Assembly (NCBI RefSeq): GCF_006874645.1
Contig: NZ_CP030082.1
Location: forward strand, 1,054,001-1,118,000
From: Bdellovibrio sp. ZAP7
GTDB taxonomy: Bacteria; Bdellovibrionota; Bdellovibrionia; Bdellovibrionales; Bdellovibrionaceae
Direction of reading: 5' to 3'
DNA length: 64,000 bases
The position numbers and the translations under genes are program-made. Below are positions 63,167 to 64,000 of the stretch, in pieces (within the stretch, counting starts at the first letter, position 1; every line of letters starts with the position of its first letter). The notes beneath the pieces were generated by a model, which saw only the letters and a program-made list of their open reading frames with translations, was not told the origin of the DNA and made no database searches.

Positions 63167-63511
63167 TTATTTTACTTGCAGCTTTCCATTTAGCATATTC
63201 ATTCCACATGAATATGCGAGATCACCTTTCTCAAGTTTCCCCAAATCAAAAGTCACAGTCTTATTTAGTGGAAGATCCTTCTTCGTTTTCTTTGATGGTA
63301 TCTGTAATTCAGTGGCGCAAGTCGCTTCGGTTTTTCTGGTTACTTTGAGGATCACCGGGGTTCCTGCTTTAACGTCAACTTGACTTGGCTCAAATCCATT
63401 TTCAGTGACTGAGATTTCGATGACTTGGGGAAGGGGGCTTTCATGTCCCGCTTTTGCAAAAAGACTTGGTGCCGACAAAATGACAGCTGTTAGAAGCAAT
63501 AGTTTCTTCAT
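63167..63511 (-). CDS. Cupredoxin-like periplasmic protein
   Basis: 114 residues with a signal peptide (LLLTAVILSAPSLFA). The mature domain has the cupredoxin strand pattern (VTENGFEPSQVDVKAGTPV) with Cys in EATCATELQIP and a Cys-Gly-Met-x-Met block at the C-terminus (AYSCGMNMLNG). It probably binds copper or shuttles it to the co-transcribed pump. Its start overlaps the pump stop by four bases. Confidence 0.82.
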   Translation of the reverse strand: MKKLLLLTAVILSAPSLFAKAGHESPLPQVIEISVTENGFEPSQVDVKAGTPVILKVTRKTEATCATELQIPSKKTKKDLPLNKTVTFDLGKLEKGDLAYSCGMNMLNGKLQVK

Positions 63512-64000
63512 ACTTTTTCTCCTATTAAATTAGATTTTAATTTAAAACGTTCGTTGTACTTCCACATATAATAAATGACAGGATAAATCAGAAGCTCCAA
63601 TACGAACGAAGTCAAGAGGCCTCCGATCATAGGTGCTGCGATCCGTTTCATTACGTCAGCTCCGGCTCCTACCGACCACATGATAGGGATAAGCCCCATG
63701 AAAAGAGCTGCTACAGTCATTAATTTGGGGCGCACCCTATGAACAGCACCTTCGATGATCGCATTTTTTAAATCCTCAGTGTTATTCATTTGTCCTTTAC
63801 GAATTCGATCTTCATAGGCAAGGTCCAAATACATCAGCATGAAGACGCCTGTTTCGGCATCAAGACCCATAAGGGCAATCATTCCGACCCAAGCTGCGAT
63901 AGACATATTGTATCCTAGTGCAATAAGAAGCCAGACAGCTCCGACAAGAGAAAATGGAATGGCCAGAAGGACAATGCCTGTTTTGGGCCACGACTTAGTG
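63508..64000 (-). CDS. cusA: CusA-type RND copper/silver pump, C-terminal part (cut by right edge)
   Basis: The frame is open to the edge. The visible ~163 residues include IPFSLVGAVWLLIALGYNMS, WVGMIALMGLDAETGVFMLM, YLDLAYEDR and the closing RPKLMTVAALFMGLIPIMWS and GADVMKRIAAPMIGG helices, diagnostic of CusA. The Met-rich segment and Cu context fit Cu+/Ag+ export. Confidence 0.9.
   Translation of the reverse strand, partial: TKSWPKTGIVLLAIPFSLVGAVWLLIALGYNMSIAAWVGMIALMGLDAETGVFMLMYLDLAYEDRIRKGQMNNTEDLKNAIIEGAVHRVRPKLMTVAALFMGLIPIMWSVGAGADVMKRIAAPMIGGLLTSFVLELLIYPVIYYMWKYNERFKLKSNLIGEKV

Noticed and set aside
1-64000. CRISPR array
   Set aside because: No regularly spaced identical repeats of 24-40 bases and no cas genes were seen; the CTACAA clusters are too short and irregular.

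Overview
The window looks like an accessory region of a Gram-negative bacterial chromosome. It encodes TolC-family outer-membrane proteins, periplasmic proteins with signal peptides, lipoproteins and RND pumps. I see no rRNA, no intact tRNA and no core metabolic or ribosomal operon. Base composition is moderately AT-rich. The flavour of the proteins fits Bdellovibrionota/Oligoflexia or another delta-type proteobacterium, but this is an inference and no taxonomic marker gene is present.

Layout. (1) 1-2.3 kb: a DUF2254 membrane protein cut by the left edge, a sterol-desaturase-family hydroxylase and a divergent TetR regulator. (2) 2.5-8.8 kb: a defence block with a DUF2971 protein, module 1 of a repeated recombinase-tail/microprotein cassette, a PIN-like protein, a Hachiman system (hamA-hamB) and a small AT-hook-like protein. 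(3) 9.0-33.5 kb: a putative integrative element. An integrase and excisionase sit at the left end, and CACTACAAA-type repeats occur at both ends. Inside are unknown genes, a three-gene operon whose last product ends in an SSB-like tail, a second tyrosine recombinase, a phage-like replication and repressor region, and a large four-gene operon. That operon encodes an SNF2 helicase with a C-terminal nuclease-like domain, a DUF1156 methyltransferase, a HEPN-DUF499 ATPase and an SfsA-family nuclease. It ends at a convergent ASCH gene. (4) 33.6-35.2 kb: cassette module 2 and a DUF4238 gene broken by a stop codon. (5) 35.3-46.3 kb: copper-type resistance, with an HME-RND pump, two small periplasmic proteins and a TolC protein on the minus strand. 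Divergent from these are csoR, a Cu+-ATPase, a thioredoxin-fold [2Fe-2S] protein and a His-rich CopB-like ATPase. G-tract operators lie between the two arms. (6) 46.3-48.6 kb: a 5'-truncated large serine recombinase whose C-terminus is cassette module 3, abutting a truncated YtkA-like gene. (7) 48.6-51.2 kb: an arsenic operon (merR-acr3-arsH-arsC) driven from a classical MerR-type stretched-spacer promoter. (8) 51.3-63.0 kb: a membrane protein, two ArsR-family regulators, a PbrT-like cytochrome c/FTR1 permease, a czcCBA-type operon with a reduced adaptor gene, a Zn/Cd/Pb ATPase and a lipoprotein. (9) 63.1-64 kb: a cupredoxin-like protein and the 3' end of a CusA-type pump, cut by the right edge.

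Taken together, the island appears to have been built stepwise. Blocks of anti-phage and metal-resistance cargo are separated by three copies of the same serine-recombinase tail plus a small membrane protein. Copies 1 and 2 both start at the same codon and share an almost identical 73-bp left edge. The tail/microprotein cassette and the helicase-methyltransferase-HEPN ATPase-SfsA operon are the two items I consider most worth pursuing as poorly described systems.
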